A DNA stretch of 64,000 nucleotides from Sphingomonas sp. GTDB taxonomy: Bacteria > Pseudomonadota > Alphaproteobacteria > Sphingomonadales > Sphingomonadaceae. Both the position numbers and the translations under genes were made by a program. This document shows positions 62,119 through 64,000 of the stretch, one piece after another (within the stretch, counting starts at the first letter, position 1; each line of letters starts with the position of its first letter). The notes under the pieces were generated by a model. The model made no database searches, was not told the origin of the DNA, and saw only the letters and a list, made by a program, of their open reading frames with translations. The stretch lies in the NCBI GenBank assembly GCA_021732445.1, contig JAKFUZ010000003.1, forward strand, positions 1-64,000, read 5' to 3'.

Positions 62119-63632
62119 TCCGGCCGATCCGCCTGTCGATCAACGCGCTGGGCGGGCAGGGCGGCGGCGTGCTGGCCGACTGGATTGTCGCGCTCGGCGA
62201 GGGGGCGGGCTGGACTGTGCAGGCAACCTCGGTGCCAGGCGTTGCGCAGCGCACCGGCGCCACCGTTTATTATCTCGAACTGGCGCCGCCCGCCCCAGCG
62301 GCGCGCACCCCGATTCTGGCGCTGATGCCAGTGCCGGGCGATGTCGATGTGGTGATTGCGGCTGAACTGATGGAGGCTGGCCGTGCCATCGCGCGCGGGC
62401 TGGTCACGCCCGACCGGACCACGCTGATTGCGTCAAGCCACCGCATTTTCGCCATTTCGGAAAAGTCGGCGATGGGCAATGGCATTACCAGCTCGGCAGC
62501 CGTGCTGGAGGCGTGCCGGACCAGTGCCCGAAAGCTCGTGCTCGCCGATTTGCAGCACCTGGCAGACGCGCATGGCAGCGTCATCAGCGCAGCGTTGTTC
62601 GGCGCCCTGGCAGGCTCGGCCGCGCTTCCCTTCGGCCGGGCGGCGTTTGAAGCGGCGATTGCCGGTGGCGGGGTTGGCGTTGCTCCAAGCCTGCGCGCCT
62701 TTGCGGCCGCCTTTGATGTGGCGGACCGGCCAAGCGCCCAGGCGCCCGAGCCCGGGATGACATCGCCGGCGACCGTGCGCGCGCCGCCCGCCACGCTGCC
62801 GGCGTTGCGCGCCCGCGTTGCCCGGCTGCCGGCGGCCGTTCAGGCAACGGCGATGCTCGGCATCGAGCGGCTCACCGACTATCAGGATGCCGCTTATGCC
62901 AGCGCCTATCTTGACCGGCTGGCCGCAATCGCCAGCGCAGAGGGGCAACTCGGGGCGGACGCGCAATCACCGCTCGCCCATGCCGCCGCGCGGCACCTGG
63001 CCTTGTGGATGGCGTATGAAGATGTCATCCGCGTGGCTGATCTCAAGACGCGCGGCGCGCGCCATGCACGCGTCCGTCAGGAGGTGCAGGCAGGCGCAGC
63101 ACCACTGCTCTCCGTGCGGGAATTCATGCACCCCCGCTTTGAGGAATTGTGCGACCTGCTGCCCGCAGCGCTCGGCCGGCGACTGATCGGCTCGGCCCGC
63201 GCGCGCCGCTGGGCGGCGCCTGTGCTTGAGCGCGACCGGATTATCACGACAACGCGGCTCGGCGGCTTTTTGCTGCTGTTCGGTCTTGCCCGGCTGCGGC
63301 GCTTCCGGCGCGGCACCTATCGGTTCGCCGTGGAGCAGGCGCGGATCGATGCCTGGCTGGAAACCGCCATCAACGCCGCGCGGCGCGATGGCATGCTGGG
63401 CGTTGAAGTCATCGCCTGCCAGCGCCTCGTCAAAGGCTATGGCGACACGCACGCGCGTGGCTGGCGCAGCTTTGCGGCCATCATGAACTGGCTGGCGGCC
63501 AATGAGCAGCGGGCGGATGCGGGACATGCGGTGGCCATGTTGCGCGCGGCCGCGCTCAGCGACGATGATGGCCGGGCGCTGGCCAAGGCGTTCGCGGTGC
63601 TGGACGGTGTCACGCACGACAAGGCCGCCTGA
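62115..63632 (+). CDS. Indolepyruvate-type oxidoreductase, second subunit with C-terminal DUF6537-like domain
   Basis: 505 residues overlapping the first subunit gene by four bases. Residues 1-200 are the gamma-type domain of 2-oxoacid oxidoreductases (LSINALGGQGGGVLADWIVALGE, TSVPGVAQRTGATVYYLEL, DVVIAAELMEAGRAIARGLV). Residues about 235-500 form a helical domain that accompanies this subunit in aerobic proteobacteria (LTDYQDAAYASAYLDRLAAI, YEDVIRVADLKTRGARHARVR, ARGWRSFAAIMNWLA). Together the two genes encode a complete indolepyruvate or phenylpyruvate:acceptor oxidoreductase. It ends the plus-strand operon. Confidence 0.85.
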   Translation: MIRPIRLSINALGGQGGGVLADWIVALGEGAGWTVQATSVPGVAQRTGATVYYLELAPPAPAARTPILALMPVPGDVDVVIAAELMEAGRAIARGLVTPDRTTLIASSHRIFAISEKSAMGNGITSSAAVLEACRTSARKLVLADLQHLADAHGSVISAALFGALAGSAALPFGRAAFEAAIAGGGVGVAPSLRAFAAAFDVADRPSAQAPEPGMTSPATVRAPPATLPALRARVARLPAAVQATAMLGIERLTDYQDAAYASAYLDRLAAIASAEGQLGADAQSPLAHAAARHLALWMAYEDVIRVADLKTRGARHARVRQEVQAGAAPLLSVREFMHPRFEELCDLLPAALGRRLIGSARARRWAAPVLERDRIITTTRLGGFLLLFGLARLRRFRRGTYRFAVEQARIDAWLETAINAARRDGMLGVEVIACQRLVKGYGDTHARGWRSFAAIMNWLAANEQRADAGHAVAMLRAAALSDDDGRALAKAFAVLDGVTHDKAA

Positions 63633-63659
63633 ACAGGTCGCCAGCGCGCTGCCGCGCGC

Positions 63660-64000
63660 TCAATAGTTGATGGCGGGCGACATTGCTGGGTAGAAAACGC
63701 CGATCAGCATCATCCCGTCGGCGCTCGTGCACTCGACCGAATGCGATTGCTTGCGCGGCAGGAATATCGTGTCGCCGGGCCCGATCAGCGCCTTGGTGGT
63801 GTCTGTCCACATGACGCCCTCGCCTGACAGGACGGTCAGCGTTTCCTCATAGAGGTGGCGGTGATGCGCGGCGCGCGACCTTGGGATGTGGCCGATGAAC
63901 TGCGTGACTTCTGTCCCTTGTGTCTCGCCATCGACCAGCACCTGATAATAGCGGTCCGCCATTGCCGCGCGCTTGTCAGGATCAACCGGCACGACGCGGG
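63660..64000 (-). CDS. Cupin-domain protein (N-terminal part outside window)
   Basis: At least 113 codons are visible and the frame stays open to the window edge (RVVPVDPDKRAAMADRYYQVL), so the GTG at 63992 is probably not the true start. The visible part is one complete cupin: GHIPRSRAAHHRHLYEETLTVLSGEGVMW (metal-binding His/Glu motif) and GPGDTIFLPRKQSHSVECTSADG (second motif with His). The phrasing suggests the second half of a bicupin. Cupins in aromatic clusters are often dioxygenases or isomerases; here only a metal site is certain. Convergent with the oxidoreductase operon. Confidence 0.75.
   Translation of the reverse strand, partial: RVVPVDPDKRAAMADRYYQVLVDGETQGTEVTQFIGHIPRSRAAHHRHLYEETLTVLSGEGVMWTDTTKALIGPGDTIFLPRKQSHSVECTSADGMMLIGVFYPAMSPAINY

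Overview
The window is high-GC chromosomal DNA, most likely from an alphaproteobacterium of the Sphingomonadales. Pointers are a CcrM-type GANTC adenine methyltransferase with a CtrA-like promoter, hslVU, NnrU, a PEPxxW-type PEP-CTERM sorting signal, a DUF6356 protein, a twin-arginine GH2 enzyme and dense operons joined by ATGA overlaps. I saw no rRNA, tRNA, CRISPR array, insertion sequence, phage gene or replication origin. The long antisense ORFs of the track are shadows of GC-rich genes.

Layout. 0-9.4 kb: tail of a PEP-CTERM protein, L,D-transpeptidase, CAP-domain protein, MlaA-like outer-membrane protein with a start problem, GntR regulator, nitroreductase, POT peptide transporter, NnrU, dicarboxylate/amino acid symporter and glmM. 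9.4-15.1 kb: a tightly coupled run of DUF1272, thiD fused to a VOC domain and rnhB, then ccrM behind a probable CtrA/GANTC promoter, folP, an SDR and a small membrane protein. 15.3-28.5 kb: PvdQ-like acylase, esterase, hslVU, two tandem related secreted proteins, gloB-gloA, a TPR protein, two alpha/beta hydrolases, an XRE regulator with its membrane partner behind a striking operator array, DUF6356, and a divergent Mur-ligase (Mpl-like)/LD-carboxypeptidase pair suited to peptidoglycan recycling.

28.5-34.4 kb: pdxH, CDF metal exporter, PhzF protein, then a circularly permuted ATP-grasp/alpha-E fusion with a transglutaminase. 34.7-41 kb and 47.9-51.5 kb: two blocks that together read as galactan use. 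GH53 endo-galactanase and GH2 beta-galactosidase release galactose; a sugar-porter MFS protein imports it; D-galactose dehydrogenase, SMP-30 lactonase, an IlvD/Edd dehydratase and DgoK carry it down the De Ley-Doudoroff route. The final aldolase is not in the window. LacI-type palindromes sit in both control regions. Between the blocks are an AMACR-like racemase, a periplasmic molybdenum hydroxylase (IorAB-like) with its cytochrome c, an enoyl-CoA hydratase homologue, an SDR and a zeta-class GST.

53.1-64 kb is the most interesting part: a catabolic island with two MarR regulators, a fused flavin monooxygenase/old-yellow-enzyme of the 2-aminobenzoyl-CoA (anthraniloyl-CoA) or salicylyl-CoA type, an overlapping RidA protein, an isatin-hydrolase/arylformamidase-like cyclase, a two-gene indolepyruvate-type 2-oxoacid oxidoreductase, beta-oxidation-type SDR and hydratase, a thioesterase and a cupin cut by the window edge. 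I infer an aerobic CoA-dependent route for an indole or anthranilate-type compound, with RidA a candidate for removing the ring nitrogen. The cluster probably continues beyond the window.
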